The translations under genes and the position numbers were made by a program. The notes under the pieces were generated by a model that was not told where the DNA came from, did not search any database, and saw only the letters and a list, made by a program, of their open reading frames with translations. From VAZQ01 sp963725185 (GTDB lineage: Bacteria > Pseudomonadota > Alphaproteobacteria > Rhizobiales > Xanthobacteraceae), in contig CAVRXO010000006.1 of NCBI GenBank assembly GCA_963725185.1, positions 620,001-684,000 on the forward strand: DNA of 64,000 nt, in the 5' to 3' direction. This document shows positions 17,729 to 26,816 of this stretch, piece by piece; the first letter of the stretch is position 1; each line of letters starts with the position of its first letter.

Positions 17729-18382
17729 ATGCACAGAAAGATCGCGTTGCCGCGGGAGATCGCGGGCGTCAGATTCCCCGACAGCGTTCTGGCGCAGAAG
17801 GCCGTAGATTTGGCCTTTCGGGTCTCGCCGGCCGTAGTTTGGAATCACGTGCTCCGGACGTTCGTCTTCGGCGCCCTGGTCGGGAAGGCGCAGAACCTGC
17901 GCTACGATGAGGAACTCTTCTTTCTCGCGTCTGTGCTGCACGACCTGGGGCTTACGGCAGAATTCCGGGGCGCTGAACGCTTCGAAGTGGTGGGAGCCGA
18001 TGCGGCGGATGCCTTCCTGAAGGATCAAGGCGTCAATCCGGAGAGGCGAGAGATCATCTGGGATGCGATTGCGTTTCACACGTCCGTTGGCATCGCCTCG
18101 CGCAAACGTCCTGAAATCGCCCTCGTCCATATCGGCGCCGGTGTCGACGTGATTGGGCTCGAGCTCGACAGACTGCCGCTGGCCGTCGTCGCAGAAACGA
18201 TCGAAGCGTTTCCCCGGCACGACTTCAAGAAAACTTTCTTCACCGCCGTGGTCGAAACCATCGCACAGGCGCCGAAGAGCGCCGCCATGACGTGGATGTG
18301 TGAGATTGCCAACGACCACGTACCGGGCTGCCACTGTCCCAGCTTCGCCAGTCAGCTGAGAGCTACTCCGTTCAAAGAGTAA
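17729..18382 (+). CDS. HD-domain hydrolase, cyanamide-hydratase-like
   Basis: A 217-residue intact HD-domain protein. WNHVLRTFVFG supplies the first His, SVLHDLGL the metal-binding His-Asp pair (about residues 70-77), and AFHTSVG a later His; LVHIGAGVDVIGL follows. It is a paralogue of the gene at 7122, with the same length and motif order. It is transcribed divergently from the TetR gene and is followed 39 bp later by a truncated alpha/beta hydrolase. Predicted cytoplasmic metal-dependent hydrolase or hydratase; substrate unknown. Confidence 0.88.
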   Translation: MHRKIALPREIAGVRFPDSVLAQKAVDLAFRVSPAVVWNHVLRTFVFGALVGKAQNLRYDEELFFLASVLHDLGLTAEFRGAERFEVVGADAADAFLKDQGVNPERREIIWDAIAFHTSVGIASRKRPEIALVHIGAGVDVIGLELDRLPLAVVAETIEAFPRHDFKKTFFTAVVETIAQAPKSAAMTWMCEIANDHVPGCHCPSFASQLRATPFKE

Positions 18383-18421
18383 CCAGCGCACAAAAGGCGC
18401 TATCGCCCCGGAGGTCATCCC

Positions 18422-18682
18422 ATGAGCACCCAAGGTCATAGCATCCTCACAGGGCGATTGGAGATTTGCGCCGAAGAACGGGGTGAAGGTAGCCCGGCTT
18501 TGGTCTTCATCCACTATTCGGGCGGCTCGCGGCGCACCTGGTCCTCGGTCATAGAGCGGCTCCGCCACGGCTTCCGCTGTATCGCGGTGTACCTGCGTGG
18601 TTGGGGCAAGTCCGGCCGCCAGGCCGACGACTACAGTCTCTGGGTCATACCTGGCCAAGACAAAGGCTTTAGAATGTTGTAA
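18422..18682 (+). pseudogene. alpha/beta hydrolase, truncated after 69 codons
   Basis: The first ~69 codons (LEICAEERGEGSPALVFIHYSGGSRRTW, then YLRGWGKSGRQADDYS) are a typical alpha/beta-hydrolase N-terminus with the HYSGG oxyanion loop. Homology then stops and 17 unrelated codons run into an operator-like element whose last bases supply the TAA stop. The nucleophile, acid and His are missing. The fusion point suggests a deletion or recombination that joined the hydrolase to the regulator's upstream region. Confidence 0.75.
18668..18682 (+). promoter_or_regulatory. island operator element, copy 5 (degenerate)
   Basis: TTTAGAATGTTGTAA; the second half-site and the following GGGATCTTG match copy 4 (AAGGATCTCG), the first half-site is degraded. 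It lies just upstream of the winged-helix regulator gene, so autoregulation is possible. Confidence 0.45.
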
Positions 18683-18704
18683 GGGATCTTGCCTGGGATA
18701 GCGT

Positions 18705-21467
18705 ATGATCCGCGCCGTCGGTGCAACCATGGATGTTCGAGAGAAAGTTCTATCGTTTGACACGTTCCGTTTCTTTCCGTCGCAACAACAATTGTTCGAT
18801 GGAGGTCAGCCATTGCGCGTCGGCAGCCGGGCCATGGGGCTGCTTCAGCTTTTGATCGAGAACGCGGGCGAGGTCGTTACCAAGAACAAACTTATGGAAA
18901 CCGTCTGGAGCGGTGTGTGGGTCGACGAGTCCAACCTGCGCACCAATATCGGAGCGCTGCGCAAGGTTCTTGGAGACGGCCGCGATGGGCGTCGTTACAT
19001 CCAGAATGTCCCCGGCCGGGGTTACCGTTTCGTCGCGCCCGTCCAAAGCGGCGAAAACGCCCCGCCGGAGGACGGCTCGTCTCGAGACGCGCTGCGGGAA
19101 CCCGGCCGCCTGATTGGACGCGCGCAAGACGCCGAAAGCGTGTCCCGGGAATTGATAGAAAATCGTATTGTCAGCATCGTCGGCTCGGGTGGGATCGGCA
19201 AAACGAGCTTGGCGATGGCCGTCGCCGATCTTTGGCGACGCACCAATGGCGGCGACATTACCTTCGTGGACCTCACCACCGTCAACGACGCCGAGCAGTT
19301 GTGGGCCGCCGCGGCTCGCGTCTTCGAGGTGGATCCGGCGCCGGGTGCGCGCGCGCAGGTCCTGGTCGCGGTCCGCGCGTGGGAAGGTCTCGTCGTACTC
19401 GACAATTGCGAACACGTTCTCGAGGCGGCCGCGGCTTTCGTGACCGCCGTGCTGAAATGTGGAAAGGGAATCCGGATTTTGGCCACGAGCCGCGAGCCCC
19501 TTCGCGTCGATGGTGAATGGGCGCACCGGCTTCCGCCCCTTCGATATCCGGAAGGCGACGTCGAACTCACAGCGCGGGAGTGTCTTTCGTTTTCCGCTGT
19601 GAAGCTCTTGGTGCAACGCATCGCCGAGACGGTCGGTGGCTTCTCATTGACCGACAAAGAAGCACCGTTTGCGATCGAAATCTGCCGCAGACTCGGCGGC
19701 GTACCGCTCGCTCTCGAGCTGGCGGCGGCGCGGGCGGAAGCGTTCAGTCTCAAGCAACTAGCGAACGGGCTGCGCGACCGCTTTACGCTTCTTTCCCAGG
19801 GACAACGCACCGCTGTACCGCGGCATCAAAGCCTCCGCGCGACGCTTGAGTGGAGCTGCCAGTTGCTCGACGACAGCGAGCGCGTGCTAGTCCGCAGGTT
19901 TTCGGTCTTCCCGGCATGGTTCGACTTATCGGACGCCGTCGGATTCGGCGGGCGCGCCGGGATACCGGAGCTCACCGTGCTGCATGGCGTGGTCAGTCTG
20001 GTTGCCAAGTCGATCCTTATCGCCGAAGTGACCGACGACAGTGCGCGCTATCGGCTTGCCGAGACGACCCGCGCCTTTGCGAAGGAGATGCTCGCCGACG
20101 CCAACGAAGTCGACACCGCGTATCAAGCGCTGACCTTCTATATCATAGCGCAATACGCCGCGGAATCGGCAAAGGATGACGGCCCGAAGTTCGGGTGGCT
20201 CGCGTGCTGCATTCGTAATTCAGATAACGCGCGCGCCTGCCTCGATTGGGCTCTTGCGGAAGGACATGATGTGAGCGCAGGGGTCGAATTGGTGTCGAAT
20301 GCGCTCCCCTTGTGGATGCGGGCGTCGCGTCTGATAGAGCATCGCCACTACCTTCAACCTGCGTTGGCCCACATCCTTGAGGTTCGGCCGAGGCGCACGA
20401 AGGATGAATTGGCGCTTGAGGTGGCGCTCGCGCTAGCGCAATACTACAGCGACGGACCGACGAACGACGTCATAAGCCGAATGAAGCGCTCCCTCTTCCT
20501 GGCTCGCAAGCTCGAGTCGAAAGCCCACGAGCTCAACATCCTCTGGATGCTCTACGGAGTCTCCGGCAATTGGGGAAACTATCGCGCGGAAGCCGAATTC
20601 GCGCAAGAGTTCGCAGAAGCAAGTGTTACCGTGAGCGGTCCGCACGCGAAGACAAGGCGCCATCGCATGTTGGCGCGCGCCTACCATGATCTCGGAGAGC
20701 AACAGAAGGCGCTGAGGGAAATTGACAGAGCATTGGCGACGCGCTCGGGTGGAAACGCGGATCTCGACGCCTACGCGATCGACGACATCACGGCTGCCTT
20801 GGCGGTCAAGGTCGCGCGTCTTGTGGGTGACCGGAAGAGCGGAGGACGCCATGAGCGTCTCCGAGGAATGTCTTGCCAGGGCGCTGGCCGTCGATCACGC
20901 GCAATCGACCTGCTGGGCGATAGCATTCAACCTCTGTCCTGTCGCCATCTGGTGCGGCGATAGCGAGAACGCGAACCGGTTTGCCACCGTGGCGATGGCG
21001 CACTCCGAGAAGACGTTCGAGCATTGGAATGACTGGGCTCATCTTTACAGGTCTGCCCTGGACCATCCGGCATGGACGCCGCAGCCGCCCGTCACCTCTT
21101 GGCCCGAATGATTCCGGCCCAAAAGGACATCTTTGCGACCCTATGGTCGGTTTTCGCGGGCGAAGATATTCGATCCCGCGCGGTTCGCCACACCTCGTGG
21201 TGCTCGGCCGAGTTGATGCGGCTCGCCTCCGCTTATCTGGACGACGTCGTGGGGATGCGCTTGTTGCAGCAAGCCGATCTCCTAGCCAAGCAGCAGGACG
21301 CGCTCGGCTGGCGCCTGCGCATTGCCTCGAACATTGCCGAACGTCAACTGATCCGCGGCGATCGTGCGAAGGCGCGGGCTGCGTTAGGTCCCGTCTACGA
21401 ATCCTTCAAACAGGGCTTCAAGACCAAAGATCTTCGCGACGCTGCCCAGCTTCTCGGCAAGCTCTGA
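18705..21467 (+). pseudogene. winged-helix / NB-ARC-type ATPase / TPR regulator, two frameshifts
   Basis: About 920 residues if repaired. An OmpR/PhoB-type winged-helix domain (about 15-112, ending YIQNVPGRGYRF) is followed by a STAND ATPase with Walker A GSGGIGKTS (160-168) and Walker B GLVVLDNCEHVLEAA, then a helical TPR-like C-terminus. Such single-chain regulators sense a ligand through the C-terminus and activate genes. The frame breaks near 20840 and again near 21065; each continuation is open and well preserved to 21467. Unrepaired, a 752-residue protein lacking the last ~170 residues is made. Start at 18705 or 18729. Best candidate for binding the TTGTGAA repeats. Confidence 0.8.
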
Positions 21468-21476
21468 CGGAACAAT

Positions 21477-21491
21477 TCACAACATTTCACA
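21477..21491 (-). promoter_or_regulatory. island operator element, copy 6
   Basis: On the minus strand it reads TTGTGAA-ATG-TTGTGAA with its flanking bases: a perfect direct repeat of the half-site. It is oriented toward the plus-strand SnoaL gene 98 bp away, the same orientation relative to the gene as copies 1-4. Confidence 0.65.
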
Positions 21492-21588
21492 ATGTTTTAT
21501 TTTGAAACGCCAGAGACGCGACCTAGCCTTGCCGTGGCGCATTTTCGCGGTAGAAGCGCCTGTGGCTCGCCACGCGCGGACTCGCTTG

Positions 21589-21996
21589 ATGAGCGTCACC
21601 AGCGAAACGACGAACAAAGCCTTGGTGCTTGTTGCGTTCGATACGCTGTTTAACAAGCGGGACTTTCGAGCTGCCGAACAATATTGGTCGCCCAATCTGA
21701 TTCAGCACAGCGCGCATATCGGGCCCGGGCGCGAGGGCCTGTTTGACTTCGTAACCGCCGCACCCAAAAGCCTCAGATATGAGCCGGGGATGATCGTCGC
21801 GGATGCCGATCTTGTCGTGGCGTATGGGCGTCTGTCAGGCACCGGCCGCGCACGCAACTGGATTGTCGCGACCGTTGTGCGGGTAGACAGCGGACGGCTT
21901 GTGGAGCAATGGGAGGTAATGGAAGATGAAGCGTCGCGAACCGAAGCGCTGAGCGGTCGGCCGATGTTCGGCGAAAGGTTTCCCGAGAATTCGTAG
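21589..21996 (+). CDS. SnoaL-like / NTF2-fold protein
   Basis: A 135-residue intact protein of the SnoaL-like family: AFDTLFNKRDF, EQYWSPNLIQHSAHIG (pocket His), then VVAYGRLSG and LVEQWEVMED. The internal ATG at 21589 is preferred to the one at 21502 because the family start lies there and the mosaic scrap at 1386 begins at the same place. Preceded by an operator copy and the broken regulator gene. It resembles the protein at 6695 in motif order. Function unknown. Confidence 0.85.
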   Translation: MSVTSETTNKALVLVAFDTLFNKRDFRAAEQYWSPNLIQHSAHIGPGREGLFDFVTAAPKSLRYEPGMIVADADLVVAYGRLSGTGRARNWIVATVVRVDSGRLVEQWEVMEDEASRTEALSGRPMFGERFPENS

Positions 21997-22072
21997 ATTG
22001 AGCCCCGCCGACTGCTGGTAGGCACTTCATCATTTCGCCACGCTCCATTTGCCGTCCGATGCGGGGCGCACC

Positions 22073-22087
22073 CTGTAAATTCTGTAA
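22073..22087 (+). promoter_or_regulatory. island operator element, copy 7
   Basis: CTGTAAATTCTGTAA, followed by AAAAGGGCG, resembles copy 2 (AAATTCTGTAAAGGGCG). It is a direct repeat of CTGTAAA nine bases apart. No intact gene lies in the expected (leftward) direction on the minus strand, so it may be an orphan left by a deletion. Confidence 0.45.
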
Positions 22088-22190
22088 AAAGGGCGTGCGC
22101 CGCAATGCCGGTGGGTGACGCCGATTTCTCATTCCCAAAGTGTGACGGCGTCGACTGCATGCTAGGCAAGACGGCGTCGCGGCAGGCCAC

Positions 22191-22331
22191 TTGGTGATCG
22201 CCCAGGAAACCCTGGATTTGGGTTGGTGGAAGGCGATCGTGATCGATCGGAAAGATGACATGTTCACGCCGCGGTTTCGCGATCACCCCAAGATACACAA
22301 GTTCGTCCGGCATCGCAGCGCCATCGCACGC
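22191..22331 (+). pseudogene. remnant of a small GWW-motif protein
   Basis: The frame reads ETLDLGWWKAIVIDRKDD followed by RFRDHPKIHKFVRHRSAIA. The GWW(K/E)AIV ... RFRDxP ... FVRHR pattern is one I associate with a short conserved proteobacterial protein of unknown function, from memory and not checked. The N-terminus is lost and the sequence after 22331 is unrelated. The rest of 22088-22567 shows nothing I can support. Confidence 0.4.
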
Positions 22332-22567
22332 CGAATAGGCAACGGCCCAACGTGGGCCCGAAGGGCATGGTCGGTTCACCGATGCGCTGCCACGCGGCGT
22401 GCCGGTGCCGGGAAACCAGCTGAACCGAGGGCGGTCGGGATGGTCTGCGGCGCTACGCTGACGGTCTGCTGCAAGCGGGACGTTGCCAATTTGGGCACAA
22501 AGCGGCGTAGCTGCGATCGTCGCGATGCCCGTGCTGTTAACCGTGAAAGATCTCATCTCTTCAATCC

Positions 22568-22726
22568 ATGAACCAAGATAGATTGAAGAACGACTATCCG
22601 GACGTGCACACCCGGGCGATCAGCACGGTCCACGCGGCTCTCGACCACATCGCCGACGCGCTGCGTTATGCGATCGCGTACGATCGCAAGCCGGGCGTGA
22701 CCTATCGCCGAACGTGGCGATTGTAG
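22568..22726 (+). CDS. small hypothetical protein, 52 residues
   Basis: A complete short frame from ATG 22568-22570 to TAG 22724-22726: basic, with a histidine-rich helix (VHTRAISTVHAALDHIADALRYAIAYDRKPG). No family recognised. Support comes from its complete frame and the strong terminator starting 38 bp after the stop. It could be the tail gene of the island. Confidence 0.4.
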   Translation: MNQDRLKNDYPDVHTRAISTVHAALDHIADALRYAIAYDRKPGVTYRRTWRL

Positions 22727-22764
22727 CAGTAGAAGGCGCGGCGTGAGTCGGGTAGCGTCCAAAT

Positions 22765-22805
22765 GAATAGGGCCAGGCTCAGAAAGCGTGGCCCTATTCG
22801 TTTTT
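22765..22805 (+). terminator. intrinsic terminator
   Basis: Perfect 11-bp stem (GAATAGGGCCA / TGGCCCTATTC), 13-nt loop, then CGTTTTT. Downstream of the 52-residue gene. Confidence 0.85.
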
Positions 22806-22823
22806 GAGCCGTCGCTCATCGAC

Positions 22824-22853
22824 TGTCGCCAATCTCTGTCTCCACTGTCGCCA
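22824..22853 (-). repeat. two TGGCGACA repeats, possible integrase arm sites
   Basis: TGTCGCCA at 22824-22831 and 22846-22853, the complement of the octamer repeated four times upstream of the integrase gene (25002-25048). They adjoin a tRNA 3'-half remnant, the layout expected of an attachment-site arm. Confidence 0.45.
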
Positions 22854-22884
22854 GAATGTCTGCTAAGCCATTGATTTTATTAAT

Positions 22885-22931
22885 TGGTGGGCCCGGGAGG
22901 AGTCTCCAACCTCCAACCAGACCGTTATGAG
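22885..22931 (-). pseudogene. tRNA 3'-half remnant (CAT anticodon)
   Basis: Read on the minus strand: CTCATAAC (anticodon loop with CAT), a stem and T-arm of the form GGAGG...CTCC, then TCCCGGGCCCACCA with encoded CCA at 22885-22887. The 5' half and D-arm of a tRNA-Met or tRNA-Ile(CAT) are absent; instead a GGCCCG-TTT-CGGGCC hairpin follows directly. The T-loop is also altered. It looks like an attachment-site fragment or a deletion-damaged tRNA, not a working gene. Confidence 0.6.
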
Positions 22932-23194
22932 CGGGCCCGTTTCGGGCCGTTTACGCACCGGTGATCTGCGCGACTATTTATTCTGGAAGATGCGCATGTG
23001 GCGCGGTTCGAGGGCGTAGGCTGATTGAAATCAGCTCCTGAATGGCGAGCGGCCGATACCTCGCTCCCCCTCCTTTCCATTCTGTGCTGTAGTCGAAGCC
23101 ATGGACCCTTGGCCATGCAGATGCCATGCAGATTTTTTTATTCTGCATGGCGCACTTTCCGGCGCCCACGTTATTACGGTGTTCATTGGGTTTC

Positions 23195-23271
23195 TGGCGC
23201 GCCCGAAGAGATTCGAACTCCTGACCCCCAAATTCGTAGTCTGGTGCTCTATCCAGCTGAGCTACGGGCGC
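23195..23271 (-). tRNA. tRNA-Arg (ACG)
   Basis: 77-nt cloverleaf: acceptor GCGCCCG/CGGGCGC, D-arm GCTC...GAGC, anticodon stem CCAGA/TTTGG with loop CTACGAA (anticodon ACG, read as ICG), T-arm with GTTCGAATC, and encoded CCA at 23195-23197. Confidence 0.95.
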
Positions 23272-23728
23272 TTGGGACGCGTTGATCTCCGTGGAAGAAT
23301 TCATCCCATCTCCCGTGACCTACGAATGACGGGCCGCTTTTTGTCGCGAAATCGCTTTACCCCGCTGGACTTCGGCTCTCGGATCGCGCCCACCGCCCGA
23401 TCGCGCCGCCTGCACATCGCCCCGCGCAGAATCTCCCGGATCTAGGGGGTGGCCTCGATCAAGGATTTGGTGACAGCGCGCAAGTCGCAAGGGACATCGT
23501 AAATGCCTTTGAACAAAGGCCGGTCAGCCTTGAGGTCGAGGGTGGTGCTTGAGAGCAGCGAAAGAGATCTACGATTTAGACTAAGAGATAGGTTCCTTCA
23601 GCTTGGTTGCACCTCAAATCAACGTTTCGTTCAATTTTCACTTGGAAGTCATCGACCGTCCAATGACAGGGCTTGTCGGTCGAAGTGTGAGGATGGGCCG
23701 CGTCGTTTGCAGTGTTCGCCAACTCGGT
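23272..23728. other. gap between tRNA-Arg and integrase
   Basis: 457 bp. Short open frames exist on both strands (for example 23503-23760 plus) but none resembles a protein I know, and the last overlaps the integrase 3' end. I see no promoter or repeat to report. Confidence 0.4.
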
Positions 23729-24967
23729 TCAAAATCCAATCTTGTCGATCCATTGCTTAAGCAACGGCACCGGAAAGCCTTCGCCGTAGCCTGCGGCAAC
23801 GGTCTTTTCCTCGTGCCCTAGGATCGCCCAACGGGTATCCTCAGGGCAGCCAGCCGCCCGCAAACGATCCTGTGCCCTGTGCCGCAGCGAATGGAGTACC
23901 TTGCGAGGATCGACAATGCCGCAATCATTCAAGAACCGATTGAGCCGCTTCGATGCCGCTGGTGCACCGCCTTTGAAAAGCGGCCCTATGATGGACTTCG
24001 GCAGATGCGGCAGCACGCCCGCCGGCAATGGCACGCGGCGCTCGGATTGCTCTGTCTTTTTGCCGACGATGACATAGCGGCAGCCGCGTTCCTTCAGTTC
24101 GGCTTCAATCTCGAATGCCTCAGACAACCGCATTCCTGAGGTAGCGAGCAACCGGAATAGCATCTGATCGCCCTTGTCGAGTCGGTCAAGGCTGCGCTTT
24201 GCGTTCTTGATGTCCGCTTCACTGAGCGGCAGCCGCTTTTGCTTGTCGTCGCGCTTCGGAACGATGCTGGAAAACGGATTGAATTTCAGGCGCCCCTCTT
24301 TGATTGCGAGATTGACCGCCGCAGTCGGCCATGCGAGCTTCTTCTGTATAGTGGCGCTCTTGAGCTTTTGGCCTTCGAAATACGCCACAAGCTTGCGGCC
24401 ATCGTCGCGCGACGCATCCTTGAGCGGCTTGCTATCGGTCAGCGTCTTGTACAGCGCCCACACGGTTTCCGCCTCGCGCCGGTAATAGCCGTCAATACTG
24501 GCATGGTTCAAGTAGGTCTCAAAGATGGCATCATCGGAGTTTTTCACCGCGAGGATCGGCCGCTTCCCGTCGTCCGTGACTTCGATAGGAACCGGGATGG
24601 TCAAGCCAAGTCGCGGCACGCTGGAAAGCTGGAATGCCGGACCGCCGTTCGGGATTGTGCGGATGGTGACGCCCTGAGCGTCAAGGTGATACAATTCGCG
24701 GTCGGTTGCAAAGATGCGTCCGCCATCGGAACCGACGTGCTCGCGGCCCGGTTCAAGTTCATGTCGCCATGTCGGCTCGATTCGCGGGCGGGCTTCCAAC
24801 AGCCGCGCCTTGTGCTCCGCGACCATGGGAGCCGCCAGCACGTCGGCAAGGTGGCGGTCGGGCGTACCGAGCGAGCGTTCAATGCGTTGGCCGCCGGAAC
24901 GGAGCTTGATCCACCAGTTATCAGACCCGGGACGCTGGAAAATGAAATCGGTTTTGCCCTTCGCCAT
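23729..24967 (-). CDS. tyrosine-type site-specific integrase
   Basis: A 412-residue tyrosine recombinase. A DNA-binding N-terminus (WWIKLRSGGQRIERSLGT) and core-binding domain precede the catalytic domain, whose Arg I is in TSGMRLSEAFEI, the Lys in the beta-hairpin VGKKTEQSERRVPLP, His-x-x-Arg in LHSLRHR, and the late His and nucleophile Tyr in GHEEKTVAAGYG. This type integrates islands at tRNA 3' ends. Upstream lie four TGGCGACA repeats and, 138 bp before the start, a 17-bp copy of a tRNA-Arg 3' end. Complete and presumably functional. Confidence 0.92.
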   Translation of the reverse strand: MAKGKTDFIFQRPGSDNWWIKLRSGGQRIERSLGTPDRHLADVLAAPMVAEHKARLLEARPRIEPTWRHELEPGREHVGSDGGRIFATDRELYHLDAQGVTIRTIPNGGPAFQLSSVPRLGLTIPVPIEVTDDGKRPILAVKNSDDAIFETYLNHASIDGYYRREAETVWALYKTLTDSKPLKDASRDDGRKLVAYFEGQKLKSATIQKKLAWPTAAVNLAIKEGRLKFNPFSSIVPKRDDKQKRLPLSEADIKNAKRSLDRLDKGDQMLFRLLATSGMRLSEAFEIEAELKERGCRYVIVGKKTEQSERRVPLPAGVLPHLPKSIIGPLFKGGAPAASKRLNRFLNDCGIVDPRKVLHSLRHRAQDRLRAAGCPEDTRWAILGHEEKTVAAGYGEGFPVPLLKQWIDKIGF

Positions 24968-25001
24968 GTGCTTCGCCTCCGCTGGTCGCGCCGAGCATAG
25001 C

Positions 25002-25048
25002 TGGCGACAGCCGTTGGCGACATTGCGTTGGCGACAGTTTTGGCGACA
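25002..25048 (+). repeat. four TGGCGACA direct repeats upstream of integrase
   Basis: Octamers at 25002, 25015, 25029 and 25041 (spacing 13, 14, 12 bp). Position between integrase start and att core suggests arm-type integrase or excisionase sites, or an operator for the integrase promoter. Confidence 0.6.
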
Positions 25049-25104
25049 TGGTAAATCTTTATGAAATGGGCACTTCTTGCATATTTTGGCTTTTTGGATT
25101 TCCT

Positions 25105-25121
25105 TCCCCTCGGGCGCGCCA
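25105..25121 (+). other. probable att site: 3' end of tRNA-Arg(CCG)
   Basis: TCCCCTCGGGCGCGCCA, identical to 27068-27084, the last 17 bases of the tRNA-Arg(CCG) gene, in the same orientation. The remaining tRNA sequence is absent here. The integrase and arm repeats lie on its left, so the integrated element should lie to the left and resident chromosome to the right. Confidence 0.7.
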
Positions 25122-25443
25122 CGATTTCAATGACTTAGCTGATACTTGTTTTGATTGGTCTCTCGCCACGGAAGCATGGCGGAAGCACCCAGCAGGAAAA
25201 GTTTGGTCGGATTAGCGCGCTCACCGGCGGCGTTGCTCTGCAGAAATTGGGCAACGTTGCTCGCGGCGATGTTGGTCCAGTTCGCAAGGCGGGGGGCTAC
25301 GCTAATGTTGAAGGTCTGCTCGGACCTAATCTCCGAGCACAGCATTCCATTGTGCTTGCCACAGGACCCGGGTTTCGCAATGCGCGGGCTGCCCGTCTCT
25401 TCTAGCCAGCAACTAGGCTTTGATCACCGACACTTAAAGATGC
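25122..25443. other. no supported gene
   Basis: 322 bp right of the att site. A 72-codon minus-strand frame (25127-25345) contains NPTKLFLLGASAMLPWR but resembles nothing I can name. No RNA gene or repeat seen. Confidence 0.35.
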
Positions 25444-25707
25444 CTAGCGGCGACCGGCCCGGTTGACGGGACCGCCGCGATTAGCGGGTGTGCCCGGACG
25501 TACGCCAACGCCTGGCGCCCCAACTCCGACGGTTGCCGCGCGCGCAACCGGACGTGCCACTAGCCGGACGCCCGGCCTTACCACGCAATTCGCGGGATAG
25601 TCGATGTATTGGCAGTACACCACAGCATGCGCTGGCCCACCGGTAGTCACCACCATCCCACTGATGCTAGCGATCAGCACGGCGAATAATACTAAAGCGG
25701 CTTTCAT
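25444..25707 (-). CDS. small secreted protein
   Basis: 87 residues: a clear signal peptide (about 1-28, ending PAHA), a short segment with two cysteines (YCQYIDYPANCVVRPG), then a low-complexity tail rich in Val, Arg, Gly and Pro. Such small exported proteins are common in Bradyrhizobium-like genomes; function unknown. RBS AGGAGG lies a few bases before the ATG at 25705-25707. Confidence 0.7.
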   Translation of the reverse strand: MKAALVLFAVLIASISGMVVTTGGPAHAVVYCQYIDYPANCVVRPGVRLVARPVARAATVGVGAPGVGVRPGTPANRGGPVNRAGRR

Positions 25708-26255
25708 CTACAGTCCTCCTTATTAGGAGAGTTTTTAGACTTGAATGACGAAAGGCGTTTTGACCTATATCAATTAATCCTCGGATTTCCCCCGTGCGCG
25801 CAATCCGCCCACCTACGAAGCCATTCGGGCCGGTGGCGACATTTGTGCAGGTGATGAATAGCTTGATCGGCGACTACGCCACCGGCTCGAAAACGACTTA
25901 TTCGGTCAGGATATTTCGCAACGGATTGGAAGCGCTGGCTGTCGGTCGGACAGCTCTGTCGGCGCTTCAAGGCGCTCCCTCAAGTCTTGCCCAATTCTCT
26001 CCTCGATCTGACGGTGAGCAGGCGTAGGTAGCACGTCGAATGGAGTCCACTTTTCCCCTCCTTGGAGAGCGCCCAGCAGGTGCAGGTCAGTTCCGGCAAT
26101 CCGGAATCTTCATCGCTTGATCTAGATCGAGCTCTCGAAGGCACCCTGCTGGAACGAGTGCTTTGGCAGCTCGATCAACGCCTCAGAGATTCGAGGCACG
26201 GCACCATTTGGGGAAGAATCGAGTACCGGAACCAAACATGCGGGAGGGTTGAAAT
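25708..26255. other. 548-bp stretch without a supported gene
   Basis: A plus-strand frame at 26062-26304 (LDQRLRDSRHGTIWGRIEYRN) overlaps the aquaporin start and has no family I recognise. GGGAGGG at 26242-26248 is the aquaporin ribosome site. Confidence 0.35.
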
Positions 26256-26816
26256 ATGGACGGCAGAAAGCTCGCGGCCGAGGCCATCGGCACATTCTGG
26301 CTGACGTTCGGCGGATGCGGAACCGCCGTGATCGCGGCCGGCTTTCCCCAGGTCGGGGTCGGCCTGCTCGGTGTTGCGCTCGCTTTCGGGCTCACCGTGC
26401 TCACCATGGCGTATACCATCGGGCATATCTCCGGATGCCATCTCAACCCTGCGGTGACGGTAGGACTGGCATGCGGCGACCGCTTCCCGGTTCAGCAGGC
26501 CCTGCCCTACATTGTGGCGCAGGTTCTCGGGGGAATCGCAGGCGCGGCCGTGCTGTATGCGATCGCGAGCGGATCGGCGGATTTCGACATTGCCAGGGGA
26601 TTCGCCGCGAGCGGGTTCGGGGACCACTCACCCGGCAAATACGGGCTGGGCGCCTGCATGATGACTGAGGTCATCCTCACCATGATGTTTCTGTTCATCA
26701 TTATGGGAGCGCTCGTCCGGCGTCAGCTCGTCTTCGAGCGCGAGCGGATCCTGCCAGTCGTAGCCGGCGCTCGGCACCTCCGCCGGGCTCGCGGCCGATC
26801 GGGGCTTGGCACCTGA
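26256..26816 (+). pseudogene. aqpZ: aquaporin Z-like gene, 3' third deleted
   Basis: Residues 1-151 match AqpZ: an N-terminal EAIGTFWLTFGGCG helix, the first pore motif Asn64-Pro-Ala (HLNPAVTVGLA), and the extended loop ending at LTMMFLFIIMG. After about 26710 the frame runs into the reverse complement of another gene's 5' end and stops at 26816. The second NPA half-helix and the last two membrane helices are missing, so no water channel can form. Confidence 0.82.
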
